64,000 bases of DNA from a virus. Below, piece after piece: positions 29,701 to 40,120 of this stretch. The position numbers were made by a program, and so were the translations under genes. The stretch covers positions 1 to 64,000 of IMG/VR virus record IMGVR_UViG_3300030060_004613, one strand, 5' to 3'. Positions within the stretch are counted from its first letter, which is position 1. Each line of letters begins with the position of its first letter. Below the pieces are notes generated by a model, which worked only from the letters and a program-made list of their open reading frames with translations, was not told the DNA's origin and did no database searches.

Positions 29701-32700
29701 TTTGTGCTTGTTCCAGAACATCGTAGTTATCGTAGATGTCTTGGATTAGTTCGATGGCCATTCTCTCTCGTGGCGTCATCTTGTGGTTTTCTGAGAACGC
29801 AATGATGATGTCATCTACATGTGCAGCAAACTGCTTGCGGTTCATTCCAGAACCACTCGTAAAGATGTTTTGGATTCCAGCAAGACGTCGATAGCTTTGG
29901 CTTGTAATAGGCTGGGATAGCGTCTTACGCAATCCATTGATGACATGCATGACCGCTGCTGCTTTCCTTCCATCTTTCAGAAGCTGCTGTGCAGTCTGTA
30001 CCCATTTGGTCAACTCATTCATCTGTCGCGTTCGGCGCTCAAACAACTTCTGAATGACAGGGCTCGTCTCTATTTTTTGTCCCTCTTTGGTGCGACCAGT
30101 AAGCGGAAGATCTGTGACGAATGCATCTCTCAACTTTCTGGACACGGCACCAAGAAACGGAGCAGCGTTGATAGGAGCCATCAATTCTTTAACTGCCGCA
30201 TACCCAAGAGACTTGGGAACGTTCATCATCTCTTTGGTAGCGCCTGTGCCAACACCTACAACGTGGTCGCGGATCAATTCGTCTACCAACAGTCGATACT
30301 GCGAAACTGGAATCTGACTGAGGTCTGCACCTGGAGCCAACAGGTCTGCCAACGTTGAGCTTTGCAACATACTGGCCGTTTTTGGATCTGCTCCTAACGT
30401 CAACAAAAGATTGCGAAGCCTGCGCTGTTGCGGCTCCAGCAGATTGATGACCTCAATTTGAGTTACGCGGGCCTCACCAGTAGGCAGAACCTCTGTGACC
30501 TTCTCGACGTCTACATTGCCAAACTCATCAACTACCTCAACCTCAAGGTCAACTTTGTCGAATTGCTTGGCAAGCATGTTTGGATCTCCAAACACATTCC
30601 AAATGATTCGCTGCGCTTGTCCGAGATATTGAGCCAGTTGGCGTTTGGGAACGATAGAACGGGTAGAAAAGGAAACCCAGTTGTTGGTGTACTTCTTTCT
30701 GGATTTTTCGGTAACGACGTAACCAACTGCCTTTTGAATAGCCTGGAACACATCCACGCTGGTATCTGCCTCTCCGATTTCAAGGTATGAGCGGATGCGT
30801 CCAGAATCCAAATCAATGCGACCGGCCTCTTTGGCTTCACCTTGTTTTCTGATTGACTCTGTTTCGAGAATGTCTTCTGGAACCCGTGTTACTTCAACCC
30901 GCTTAAATGCTGGATCGGCGCTGACGTCAAACATTGCCTCCTTCTTGGCGTCGTTTAAGATACCAGTCCATTCATCAAAATACCGACGCAGACCCGGAGA
31001 AGTGTGATCAACTCGATGACGAAGCCGTCTCCACGTCACGGCAATCCTGTCTCGAATCGTTTCGAATGAACGCTCGACTACAGGGTCTTTAAAGTACCTG
31101 TCGTGCCAGTATTGTTGAAAAGCTTCCTTGGCCTCTACCATGCCCTTTGAAGTCAGTGCTTTAGTACCATCAGCAAGTTCTACATTGTCGAACCTTTCAG
31201 CCAGAGCACGCATCGCTGCTGGATAGTCGTCACCAAGAAGTTGGACGAGGCCCAGAGAGGCATCACCAAACAACGCATCCAAGTCTCCTTCCGCAAAGAA
31301 CTTGGTCAGATCCGCACCAGAACCAAAGAATGTCGTAAGAAGAGGGTTTTCGAAATCTGCCCCCGACATGTACAACGCGCCTCGACTAAGCTGTGTCGGA
31401 AGCGGTTTTTCTTGGAACGGAGACTTACCAGTAAACCCTCCCTCTTTGAACGAATCGTAGAGCTTTTGAAACCCTGCTCCAAACAAACCAGCAGCGAGTC
31501 TGTTTTCTCTGGACGAAATTGCCGCCTGCACCCTGGGGTCGGTAATGTCGGGGTAAACGTCCTCAAGTCTCTTAACCACGGCTTTCATGGCTGCTGGACG
31601 CACAGCAGGAAGCATTGAGCTACCTGGATGCACAATGACGTGTGGGTCAAGGTAACCACGCCATTCATCCCAGACTTGATGCTGTCGAGTCGCAGCAGAA
31701 CCCAAAAGGTCAGATTGATCAGCGTTGTCCGTCAATATGTTGAGAGCCCTTTCATACTCTGGCGACATGACGTCCAATGAAGTAACGGCCTTGCTTTCAA
31801 AACCATCAATCGATTTTTGAACTACAGGGTGCCCGACCCCGTATGTATCGATGGTGCTCTGGAACATCTTGTGGGCTCGAAGAGTCTTCTCAACCCTCTC
31901 AACGTTCTTTTTCTTGATGGCCTTTTCAGCCTCGGTTTTAGCGGGTTTACGTCGAATTTTGTCCAGAGCTTTTTGGACTCCCTCAACGTCAATTCGACGA
32001 GCAGATTCTGACGGAAACAAATCTGAAATCTCTTTGATTCCAGTAGGAAACAAAGGCAAGCTCTCTGGAGAGGTAACTTCAATACGAAGCTGATCTCTCC
32101 AGAACGTGTACGCAGGATTGTCTTTTGAAGGTGTGAGGAACTTCTCAAAGGTCAAGCTGGACCGCTTTACAATTTCGTCCTCAAAAATTTCTTTTGCACG
32201 CGCTTTGATTTTGTTTGCAGAAGGCACAAAGTCAGATTGACCCGACTCTCTAATCAATTGCATTTCTGCAATTTCTTTTAGATGATTTCTTGCGGCCTCA
32301 GACTTAATGTTCTTCCAATCAACAAACCACTGTTTTGCTTTGTCGAGGTACTTTGGATTTTTAAAAAGTTCCTCACCCATCAATCCAATCATGTGGATGT
32401 CAAGCGCTCCAATGTTAGCCATGAATGGATTTTGCCAGTACAAACCAAACATCGTAATCTTGGTAGCCATACCCGGAACGAGACTGGCAACACGATCAGA
32501 AAACACTCTCCAATCTTCTTCGGGGAATCGCTCGAAGAATGAGTATTCGAGTTCTCCGTTAAGGACTCGATTGAAGTCGTCGAGCATTACCTCATACATC
32601 TGGAGCATAAGATCCATGTTTGCAGGGCTCGACAAAGAGACGTCATTGGTGAGATTAATGACGTTGTCGCTTCGGACTTTGGTTCTCAGAGACTGGTAGT

Positions 32701-35700
32701 TGAGATCTGCGGCCTGCATGTCAGCAATCGCTTGCTTCAACTCTCGTTTTTTATCACGCTTGGTTTTCGGGTCCTTGGTTGTTGGAATCTGTTTTTCAAG
32801 TTTGGCTATCAGATTCTTTTTGGAGCCGTAGGTGCTAAGAGCGGATGACATAGCGCCTTCCATCTTTACGGCATTAAGAGGAGCCACATCGAGCATTTGC
32901 ACGTCGATTAAGGGCGCACCAGGCAGAGACCAGTCTTGGATTCTGACCATAGGCGCAACATCTGTCTCGATGTCCAGCATCTTGTTGGTTTTTCCAAACC
33001 GATCTTTAAGTGTGCCAGTCCCGATATTGAGAGCAAACCCAAGAATGTGTGCTGCCTCCTCTCTGGAAAGAGCTTCTTTTTTGTTCTTGCGAGCACGCTT
33101 GTACTTCTCAACCATTTGAGTAAGGTCTTTCATGCCTCTTGGTCTGGCTACTGCTGCAAAGACCTGATTGTTCATCAGGTTTGTATTCATCGACAGGAAC
33201 GCAAAGATGTACTGAGAAGCAACATCCATGAGATGCGCCTCCATCTTTTGCCGCCACTCAATTGCCTTCTCTCCTCGTTGCAGCCTGTTGTTCTTAAAGA
33301 AGTCTTTATTGTTCGGACGAAGCTGCTCTACTCCGTAGCTCTTATGAAGTTTGCTGTACAAGTCTGTAAGCATCGCCCGATAAGCGTCTTTGTACTGCAT
33401 CATGATTTGATCGAAGTTAGCAATCGAGCCGCTTTCTCCAAACAACATTGCACCGTTGTCTGACCACCATTTAGCAGCAGCATCTTCAACCAGAGTTTCG
33501 ATAGGTCTCCGCGCAAGGTACTGCACATCTGCAAAACTAAACTCACCGGCAATACCACCAGGAACAAAAACCCTTTGACCAGCAACACCAGCAGCAAAAT
33601 CTGTTGCTTTTAGCATTGGATAAACCGAAGCGGTCACCTGACGACGTTCAATGGTCTTCTCGACAGAGGTGGACGGGAAGATGTACTCAACTTCAAACTC
33701 AACAGGAATTTCAACGTTTTCAAGAGGAGATGCTTTACCCAACCTCTCAGAAATAAACTCAGCTTGATTTGGTGTAATTTCTCCAAAAGCAATTCGTTGA
33801 CGCAAACCAGCTTCTGCTTCGGAATCAACTATCTTATGAGGAGATCCACCAGGAACCTCAGATTGTACTTCAAACTCTCCGACTAACTCTTCTGAGAGGT
33901 GTCCTGAGTCAACAACATCACGGTCATTGACGATCGCCCTGACATCGGCTCCGAGTCGGTCGAGCGCTCCTGGGATGTCGAGGATTGAATTTGAGCCATT
34001 ATACGCCGGTCCCTCGCTTCTTCGCTGAAATCGTGGTTCTCTGGTAGCGGGTTCAGACCCAGGGCCTGTCTCAGGGCGTTCGAAGAGCGGCGTCGAATCT
34101 CCTCCTCCGTCTCTGACTTGGTTTCTGCTTCGTTCAATCCAGTACTGGTAGGATCCTGGGTTTTCTGTTGCATCTGGACTCCTGCTGTTTGAGACAGCGT
34201 AAACAGACTCTTGCTCGAATCTAATCTTCACATCGCCAAGGTCTTTCTTTTTAGCGTACTCAGTTATATCATTGAGCACATCATCCACGATGTTAGCAAA
34301 TGTCTTTACTGACGCTGCGTCATCAGGAATCCACTCTGGAACGTGGACCAATTCGATAACGCTGCTACCATCATCAAGTGTGTCAAGACGGATAGTAGCG
34401 CCAGTGTAGTTGTCGGCAATGCTTTTAAGGACAGTCCTTGCAACACCACTCTCAAAACCTGATGGGATAATAATCTGAGCAGTAGCTCCCCTGGATACTC
34501 CTTTGTCGTCAAAAGTAATTTGAGGGGCAAGAGGTTGGGTGGTATCGATTTCAACAGTTTGAACCCTTTCCCGAACCAACATTGCATCTTGATTGTATGC
34601 CTTAGAATACTCGGCAACACGACCAAGAATCACATCTCTTGGGCCATCCAGGGTAATGTAAAATCCAGCTTCAGGATCATAGTCAGCAAAAGCACCAAGG
34701 CTTGTTTGGAACTGTCCTTCTTCAGTCAAGTTGGTGACGCGAATCATTCCTTCGGGCAGGCCATCGTTTAAGGTTCGCTGAACATCACCAGCCAGAAGCG
34801 CAAACAACTCTTGGTTTACTGCCTCAAGCTGTCTTGTGTAGCGCGTCCGTGTGCCCAGCCGAGTAGCCTTGTCTCTTTTTACTCGAAGAGCATTTGATTG
34901 GTTCATAAGATTCTGAGCTTCGATAAACTCAGGACGCATACCAACGACTGCTACAGTCATCTGAACGCGATTCTCAATGGCCTCATTGACCTTCATCAAC
35001 AAGCTGTTGTCTGCGGCAGCATCATCTGCTGTGCGGAAAAGAGGCGCTGCCTCATCGATGTAGTCATCGAATGTGTTGTCTACATACTGACCGTCGATGT
35101 CACCAAACTCTCTGGCAACAACGGTTGGTTTGCCCTGTTGTTCTAAGCGAACACCAATCATGCTGGATAATCGTGCGTTGACTTCTCTTCGAGAACCCAT
35201 TGGCAAAGCTTCGCCATCAAACAGTCGCTCAACGAGATTTACTAAAACAGGATGAAAGTCTTCTCGCGAACGCACGCTGCGTCGAAACCAACTGTCGAAG
35301 AAGGATGAAAGACGCTCGACAAGATGATTGAACACTCTGAGAATCGAGTTGGAATCAGCGCGGTTGTTCAACACCTTAGGCAGTTGATGTGTGATTACAA
35401 ACTCTGCAAAATTTTCTGCGAACCACTCGGCATATTGAACTTGAGAATATGGAACTTGGCCTCGAACATAAGCTGTGTCCCTATTAAGAAATTGTAGAAA
35501 TTCATCTCTGTATGCCTGTGCAAGCAAAGCATTTTCGCTATCAGACAGGAACGACATTTGAATTGCATGGCCAAGCTCATGCAGGAAAGTGTAGGTCCTC
35601 GGGCCAATTCGTTTTGAATTACCAACGATTCTTTGCAGAGATCCATGGATTCGTGTTTGTGCTCGCAACCTATCGAGAGTGTCTGCCTCAGCAGGAAAAT

Positions 35701-38700
35701 CAGCTTTTGCAATTTTTTCGGCTAATTCGAAGGCGGTAAACGGTTTACCAGTCGCAGGGTTTACAGCGTTGTTGAACAGCCTCATCGCCAACGCTCGCAT
35801 AAGCTGGCCGCGTTGTGCGACCCCTTGATCGTAGTGGAGAGCAATCATCTCATCAACGCTTGCGTTTACAAACTCTGGGACGGTCTCTGATGCTTTAAGA
35901 AGACCTACCTCGTTTTTATAAGCAAACAGTTGAATTGCAGAGACGACTCGATCTGGGCCACCACCAAGAATACTGGTTGCTCCGAGTGCATCTGGATTTT
36001 GAGCGAACAACTCTACTTCTTCTACAAACCGAATGTCTCTTAAGACGCGGTCGGGTAGAGCAAGGACCATCGCCTGAAGCACCGCTGCCATTTCATCATC
36101 AAGAAACTCTTCCGCACGAAGCTTTCTGAGGGTTTCAAGAATCTGTGTTTTACCAGTCTCTGGAAGAGGCGAGCGTCTTGATTCAGGAATTTGAGAACGA
36201 AGTAGGCGTTCTTGGGTCAAGTTTAAAAGTGAGTCTATTTCATCAGAAATATCGTTAATGACGTCAAGCGGAAGATTAGAACGCAACACCCGTTCTCGAA
36301 AATCGTCACTTAAGCTCTCTATTTTCCTCATAAGATCGTCGAAGGTGCTACCACCTGAGTCTATTAAGTCGAGTGCTTTTCTAAAGAATTGATCTAAAGC
36401 TTTAGGTGCATTTGACACGCCGCTGGTACGGTCACGGATCAACATTCCAAGAACAAAATCAAAGGTCTCTTCTGCGTTTAAAACCTTAAGTTGATCATCA
36501 AGACTCAAGCCTTCTGCTAAAGGTCTAAGAAACTCTTCTAAGGTGGCTTTTACTTCAGGAGTTAAGTCAGCCTCCGCTATTTTCGTTTCGAAACCTCTCA
36601 TGAACAAAGGTTCTGGCTCAGGCAGATCAATCTTATCAAAATCAATCGCGTCCAAAACCTGCTGAATGTAGATGCGTGTAGACTCAAGACCCTCGTCCAG
36701 CCCTTTGGTTCGGGCCAGTGCCACTGCCGTAGCCTCAATCATCGCCATGTATGTGTCGATGGGGCTGATACCACGAATCTTCTTAATGTTTGCAGCAGCG
36801 CCAGTGTCTTTAGAAACCTGCTCTACAGCGTCCCTGAGTCTTTGATACTCATCAAGGTCACGCACGCTTCTCGTGTAGTCGTCAGAACCTTCGAGTCGCT
36901 CTGTGGCTTTCTCCATAAAATCCGCAGTTCGGATTCGAGAAGTATCTCTTAAAGCATTCATCGCGTCTCGTGGATCGATACCGGCTGCCCGAAGCACCTC
37001 CAACACATCTTCTTGTGTGTTTTTACCAAGACCTTCGAAAGGATTTCGCCCTTGGAGGATGTTGTTTTGAACCATCTCCTCTGCAAAATGTCTGGTGATG
37101 TCGTGAATACCACCAATCTTTTCTTTGGTGCCCACGCCAAACATCGTGCCTGGAGCAGGCCCTTCTCGACCCAAACGCTCCGAAAGGCTTCGGAGACCAA
37201 CTCTCCAGCCTAAAGAACCTTCGGCTTCCTTAAGGGTTCGACGAGCCTGCTTGACACCTCTGCTGTCGAAAAGACGCCTAAGAGGTGTTCCTTCAAAAAA
37301 CTCAATCGTAGATGCTGAGACAATGCCCCTACGTGTAGAGGATTCAGCAAACGCTGCTCGATCAGCCGTTTGTACAGCTTGTGCAACTTCGAGAGCTTCT
37401 TGCGCGTCTTCTGGAGTAATCACCTTGGTTGGGATTTTAGATTGCAAGCTACCCAAGCCAAACACACCTTCGGGTAAGTACGCGGCTCGAATCAAATCAA
37501 TCGATGGAGCACCAGGCAGATCCTGCATGAGTCTTTTGAAACGAGATGTTCCCACTACAGGCCGACTGAGTGAGGTGAGCGCCCATTGTTCACCAGGCAC
37601 GAGGACGTCCAGACCAAGACCATACGCGGTCATCCTGTCGTACATCTCGCTGTCTTTGGAGTAGCCCATGCCAATAGCGGCTTCGCCAAGACGACCAAAA
37701 AAGCCTGCGGAATCTGGTTCATCCAATCCAGAAAACCAATCTCCAAGACCGCCACGATCACTTGCGCGTCCGTTCCACTCCCACCGACCAAACTGCTCAC
37801 CCATGGCCATCACGGGGTCAAAAAACAGGTCCATCGCTGTTTCAGCAATGGGGTCAAACAAAATGGTGCTACCGATTCTTAATGTAGATCCAGGGATGGA
37901 CTCAGAAGTATTTACAATTGTCCCATCTACTGTGGTGTTTGTCGTAAGATTACCCAATCCTTCAAGGGTAAAGTACCCAATGGTGCGATCTTCTGCGCCA
38001 AACAATCGCTCTCTTTCCGAACGAACCCGCTCAACGCTGTCTTTGATTCCATCATAACCACCTACGCTTGTGATAATTTTAGTGGCAATCGTAGTAGGCA
38101 GTTGAGCCAATGGAATCGAGTTTAATCGACTTTCCAAGGCAGCCATTTTGGAGGAATCATCAAGATACTCCTCCAGAGACATACCAAGCTCCTGGGCTCG
38201 GTCTTGAAAATCATCGATGATTCTCGCGTATTGACGAGAAACGTAAGGGTTTCCATCGGAGTCAACTCTGGATCTTGAACCCTGAGGTAGCGCCTTAAAG
38301 TCTTGGCTCTCAATGATTTCACTTTTGAACCCATCGAACCTGGGAACATCAATAAAGAACTTGCTGGTGTGGAGTTTGTTTCTGCTCTGCCGGAAGAACA
38401 AGTTGTACAGCACAGCCCTGCGCTCCTCCTCCGTCTCGGCAATCAACTCCTCGTTGTCAAAGAATCCCTTGAAGTCACCATAAGCTCCGCCGCCCCAAAG
38501 TCCCTGAAGGGTGTCACTCATGTTAGGAGCAATGTCTACAAACGGAAGACCAAACAACCCCGCGTCATCTACTTTTTGAGCAATACCAACGGCTGTTTGC
38601 AATGTTGCCTGGGCGCTGGCCCTTGCGCCTGTTCCAAAGCTTCCAGTGAGATCGTAGTCGTGAGACTCAACTCCAGGCAAATAGGAAATACCTTCTGCTG

Positions 38701-40111
38701 CGACCTCAAAGATTGGACTTGCAACTTGCGCGAAATCACCAAACCCGGTGTTTCTCATATTGCTCATTCGGGTGAACTGAGCAGACTCTCCATACTCCAT
38801 TTTGTGGCGATCACGGAGGCTTTGATCGGGAAACAAGTCGTTAGGAATGCTTTGCAGTACGACGTTTAGTCGGCGTGTGGCCTCGTCAAATCGTGCCTGG
38901 TTCCCTCGGGCTTGCTCACGCAACTCTGCCAAACCCAGAGCAGAAGACACTTGTTGAGTAACCTGATCGTTTCTTGGAAAGGTTTGTGTCTGTGTCTTAG
39001 GGTTAGGAGTAAGCCCAACACTTTTCAAAAAATTGTGCTTGCTCCCACGGGCAATCCAAGAACTCCTAAAATCTTCGAGAGCGCCTGTTGGAATTTCATC
39101 TAACCACTGTTTACGATTGTTCGCGTAAACCTGAAAGTAATCAATGAAGTCTTGATCAGCAGTAGTCCTCAGATTGGTGAGGTCTTCTAAAGCATCTCTA
39201 TACGTTTCGATCTCTTGGTCCGAAGCAGTTCCAAGTCGTTCTCTCGCCTCAATGCTTTCATACCAAGGTCTGGTTTTGCCAGTATCTGGGTCTTCGACAT
39301 CATCAAACTTTTCAGCGTCTGGATGCTCTGCGTAAATAGGATTCTGGGTAAACTCGTTCGTTTGATTGGCCCACCATCGCTTTCCACGATTCTGACCAGA
39401 GTAGTTCTCTGTGTAATCCTCGCTCCAGAAATTTATAGCACCAACGCCAAATCCGACGACACCACGGAGTGCGCTTCCCACAGCACTCTCTGAAACGAGA
39501 TCTTTGTAGGTAGCAGTAAACCCAGGCTCTGCTGCACGCTCAAGTGCCTCCCACTTCTTCGAGAACGCAAACCCCCCGTCCTCTTCTGTAGGACCCTCTG
39601 CGGATCCCTCGTGTCGAGACACAGTGCCCTGTTGAGCCTGACCCAAAGCTTCGAACTCCTCAAGGCTGGGGTCCTCCAGCATCAAGGCGAACTTGGTATT
39701 CTGAATTGCATTCAACTCAAGTCTGTCTTCGTAATCTGCCGCTGGGTCAAATCCACCGGGGTAGTAGTAATCTTCACGTCGAGTCAGACCACGAAGCAGT
39801 TTTCGAAACGAGGTGTCCTCGTCAAGATTTTCAGCAGCCCATGCCTCTGTTGCTTTTTGATGGATGTCTTCGTCCACCTGAATCTTTTCAAGAAGCTCAT
39901 TGTACTGAACAACAAACTCATCGTCTGATAGGTTGGGCTGTGTCTCTTCGAGGTATTCACGAGCGGCCTGTAGTGCCTGTTCTTGGAGAGCCTCAAGCTC
40001 GGCTGGATCATAGTCAAATGATTTGGGTGCGGAGTATTGCCCAAGACCCTCATCCGCCTCATCATCTAAACTGCGCTCTGCGCCTCGAACAACACCAGTC
40101 GGGGAAGCCAT
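26753..40111 (-). CDS. Giant polyvalent internal virion protein, 4452 aa
   Basis: An uninterrupted 13.4 kb gene, a fifth of the window. I see: an acidic helical N-terminus; long coiled/helical regions; a zinc metalloprotease motif, HELGH at residues 1511-1515 with a Glu helix (ENFAEF) near 1566-1570; a large central region (about 2100-2700) resembling other giant phage polyproteins; hydrophobic segments near 3810-3870; and a C-terminal FDYTDLTEFERKTMR ... FYSF-RKN motif near 4030-4050 as seen in phage polyvalent/DNA-ejection proteins. By position (after the coiled internal proteins) it is probably carried in the head and ejected with the DNA. No RNA polymerase, methylase or helicase motif was recognised. 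Confidence 0.8.
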   Translation of the reverse strand: MASPTGVVRGAERSLDDEADEGLGQYSAPKSFDYDPAELEALQEQALQAAREYLEETQPNLSDDEFVVQYNELLEKIQVDEDIHQKATEAWAAENLDEDTSFRKLLRGLTRREDYYYPGGFDPAADYEDRLELNAIQNTKFALMLEDPSLEEFEALGQAQQGTVSRHEGSAEGPTEEDGGFAFSKKWEALERAAEPGFTATYKDLVSESAVGSALRGVVGFGVGAINFWSEDYTENYSGQNRGKRWWANQTNEFTQNPIYAEHPDAEKFDDVEDPDTGKTRPWYESIEARERLGTASDQEIETYRDALEDLTNLRTTADQDFIDYFQVYANNRKQWLDEIPTGALEDFRSSWIARGSKHNFLKSVGLTPNPKTQTQTFPRNDQVTQQVSSALGLAELREQARGNQARFDEATRRLNVVLQSIPNDLFPDQSLRDRHKMEYGESAQFTRMSNMRNTGFGDFAQVASPIFEVAAEGISYLPGVESHDYDLTGSFGTGARASAQATLQTAVGIAQKVDDAGLFGLPFVDIAPNMSDTLQGLWGGGAYGDFKGFFDNEELIAETEEERRAVLYNLFFRQSRNKLHTSKFFIDVPRFDGFKSEIIESQDFKALPQGSRSRVDSDGNPYVSRQYARIIDDFQDRAQELGMSLEEYLDDSSKMAALESRLNSIPLAQLPTTIATKIITSVGGYDGIKDSVERVRSERERLFGAEDRTIGYFTLEGLGNLTTNTTVDGTIVNTSESIPGSTLRIGSTILFDPIAETAMDLFFDPVMAMGEQFGRWEWNGRASDRGGLGDWFSGLDEPDSAGFFGRLGEAAIGMGYSKDSEMYDRMTAYGLGLDVLVPGEQWALTSLSRPVVGTSRFKRLMQDLPGAPSIDLIRAAYLPEGVFGLGSLQSKIPTKVITPEDAQEALEVAQAVQTADRAAFAESSTRRGIVSASTIEFFEGTPLRRLFDSRGVKQARRTLKEAEGSLGWRVGLRSLSERLGREGPAPGTMFGVGTKEKIGGIHDITRHFAEEMVQNNILQGRNPFEGLGKNTQEDVLEVLRAAGIDPRDAMNALRDTSRIRTADFMEKATERLEGSDDYTRSVRDLDEYQRLRDAVEQVSKDTGAAANIKKIRGISPIDTYMAMIEATAVALARTKGLDEGLESTRIYIQQVLDAIDFDKIDLPEPEPLFMRGFETKIAEADLTPEVKATLEEFLRPLAEGLSLDDQLKVLNAEETFDFVLGMLIRDRTSGVSNAPKALDQFFRKALDLIDSGGSTFDDLMRKIESLSDDFRERVLRSNLPLDVINDISDEIDSLLNLTQERLLRSQIPESRRSPLPETGKTQILETLRKLRAEEFLDDEMAAVLQAMVLALPDRVLRDIRFVEEVELFAQNPDALGATSILGGGPDRVVSAIQLFAYKNEVGLLKASETVPEFVNASVDEMIALHYDQGVAQRGQLMRALAMRLFNNAVNPATGKPFTAFELAEKIAKADFPAEADTLDRLRAQTRIHGSLQRIVGNSKRIGPRTYTFLHELGHAIQMSFLSDSENALLAQAYRDEFLQFLNRDTAYVRGQVPYSQVQYAEWFAENFAEFVITHQLPKVLNNRADSNSILRVFNHLVERLSSFFDSWFRRSVRSREDFHPVLVNLVERLFDGEALPMGSRREVNARLSSMIGVRLEQQGKPTVVAREFGDIDGQYVDNTFDDYIDEAAPLFRTADDAAADNSLLMKVNEAIENRVQMTVAVVGMRPEFIEAQNLMNQSNALRVKRDKATRLGTRTRYTRQLEAVNQELFALLAGDVQRTLNDGLPEGMIRVTNLTEEGQFQTSLGAFADYDPEAGFYITLDGPRDVILGRVAEYSKAYNQDAMLVRERVQTVEIDTTQPLAPQITFDDKGVSRGATAQIIIPSGFESGVARTVLKSIADNYTGATIRLDTLDDGSSVIELVHVPEWIPDDAASVKTFANIVDDVLNDITEYAKKKDLGDVKIRFEQESVYAVSNSRSPDATENPGSYQYWIERSRNQVRDGGGDSTPLFERPETGPGSEPATREPRFQRRSEGPAYNGSNSILDIPGALDRLGADVRAIVNDRDVVDSGHLSEELVGEFEVQSEVPGGSPHKIVDSEAEAGLRQRIAFGEITPNQAEFISERLGKASPLENVEIPVEFEVEYIFPSTSVEKTIERRQVTASVYPMLKATDFAAGVAGQRVFVPGGIAGEFSFADVQYLARRPIETLVEDAAAKWWSDNGAMLFGESGSIANFDQIMMQYKDAYRAMLTDLYSKLHKSYGVEQLRPNNKDFFKNNRLQRGEKAIEWRQKMEAHLMDVASQYIFAFLSMNTNLMNNQVFAAVARPRGMKDLTQMVEKYKRARKNKKEALSREEAAHILGFALNIGTGTLKDRFGKTNKMLDIETDVAPMVRIQDWSLPGAPLIDVQMLDVAPLNAVKMEGAMSSALSTYGSKKNLIAKLEKQIPTTKDPKTKRDKKRELKQAIADMQAADLNYQSLRTKVRSDNVINLTNDVSLSSPANMDLMLQMYEVMLDDFNRVLNGELEYSFFERFPEEDWRVFSDRVASLVPGMATKITMFGLYWQNPFMANIGALDIHMIGLMGEELFKNPKYLDKAKQWFVDWKNIKSEAARNHLKEIAEMQLIRESGQSDFVPSANKIKARAKEIFEDEIVKRSSLTFEKFLTPSKDNPAYTFWRDQLRIEVTSPESLPLFPTGIKEISDLFPSESARRIDVEGVQKALDKIRRKPAKTEAEKAIKKKNVERVEKTLRAHKMFQSTIDTYGVGHPVVQKSIDGFESKAVTSLDVMSPEYERALNILTDNADQSDLLGSAATRQHQVWDEWRGYLDPHVIVHPGSSMLPAVRPAAMKAVVKRLEDVYPDITDPRVQAAISSRENRLAAGLFGAGFQKLYDSFKEGGFTGKSPFQEKPLPTQLSRGALYMSGADFENPLLTTFFGSGADLTKFFAEGDLDALFGDASLGLVQLLGDDYPAAMRALAERFDNVELADGTKALTSKGMVEAKEAFQQYWHDRYFKDPVVERSFETIRDRIAVTWRRLRHRVDHTSPGLRRYFDEWTGILNDAKKEAMFDVSADPAFKRVEVTRVPEDILETESIRKQGEAKEAGRIDLDSGRIRSYLEIGEADTSVDVFQAIQKAVGYVVTEKSRKKYTNNWVSFSTRSIVPKRQLAQYLGQAQRIIWNVFGDPNMLAKQFDKVDLEVEVVDEFGNVDVEKVTEVLPTGEARVTQIEVINLLEPQQRRLRNLLLTLGADPKTASMLQSSTLADLLAPGADLSQIPVSQYRLLVDELIRDHVVGVGTGATKEMMNVPKSLGYAAVKELMAPINAAPFLGAVSRKLRDAFVTDLPLTGRTKEGQKIETSPVIQKLFERRTRQMNELTKWVQTAQQLLKDGRKAAAVMHVINGLRKTLSQPITSQSYRRLAGIQNIFTSGSGMNRKQFAAHVDDIIIAFSENHKMTPRERMAIELIQDIYDNYDVLEQAQKRAIAEAYEVIEEGIDQRVHLANQTTLKLFAAFGGSPEQAVKLGREIENPLVDKTFAIRFYDLFYKGEWEQMLVELAGEGLAVGTASVRPGKFSLPHAALEAILRLRADHIYQSLLDDMSRYGMKTGIDEIAPADIRGAAERRQFVERVKMYIDEELNFGGVRITLDQYGRPTGRMRANLASPKRGAYGELIQGKSGESAPYSAAAQKRSRERGTFQYQVLEDAPGLKSGRVIHDLEAFQMAMQLIEEWGLKLGSDGKDFELVRFLDGSERLVPPFFKEEIEAQIDRLAGEASGRMGAGLMAKRTRFSVPEEFGLPRATAKELAGATTQKAVDFLFNSYTVGYRLMKMGVTSGLLLPNLAYYTANFIGAQFQVYMTIGAKGYFTTTFGPNALLSLELAASVFGGQPKNMRWNKVRPLVAPDGTVYTKRQLISMIEEFNITGSFLAAETATSLAEDLKRNEPSYWRTMTEEGPYYSRPGSPLESDVVAVTAEGVTAAARGAASLAYKPIAAAKFYHNQLINFASFIDNYYRVAVFLDGVEKGLSTTDAAGVARRALFDYTDLTEFERKTMRTVFIFYSFQRKNMDLFYDTLLTNPSRIFAQFRLARGLNQHFLDGDSTLIESEFSADRLGLAFLRNGIDHMVQANRVNAPVLPAAEALKAHFDFFAIISALTPGLAETEQTSERAIKTLARLNPWIQSFLGAAFEKDFFRGRDLGPKRIPTSFVQYDLLTTGGMILEMVGYEVRHLREYEPQEFPGQTHVYEASNAVNYFLLRSSFHGVFPITPLRDSVIPGVNLGPIDRSLPGMLLRMDPFEASRQGFSTLGMPFELGIFGRSMDTMSRMVRGQYLIPQLLQMEYDSYTQKVEAGKRESLGYYDPDAPGSYKTMIDRITAAGFVLNDDGDIMFASPDGVPVRGERGRLGVDEGFLGLLFNIQTIPTPQAAALRLFFNEKRRLEDVINILSARVDPEDLDVSLRTGVVETTDD

Positions 40112-40120
40112 ATACCAATC

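Noticed and set aside
28018-39928. Dozens of ORFs of 60-190 aa across the giant gene on both strands
   Set aside because: All lie inside one continuous 4452-codon frame, have shadow-type composition and no ribosome sites.
26753-40111. Virion RNA polymerase in the giant protein
   Set aside because: The size and location recall N4-type virion polymerase, but I could not find the expected catalytic motifs by eye. A structure-based search could overturn this.
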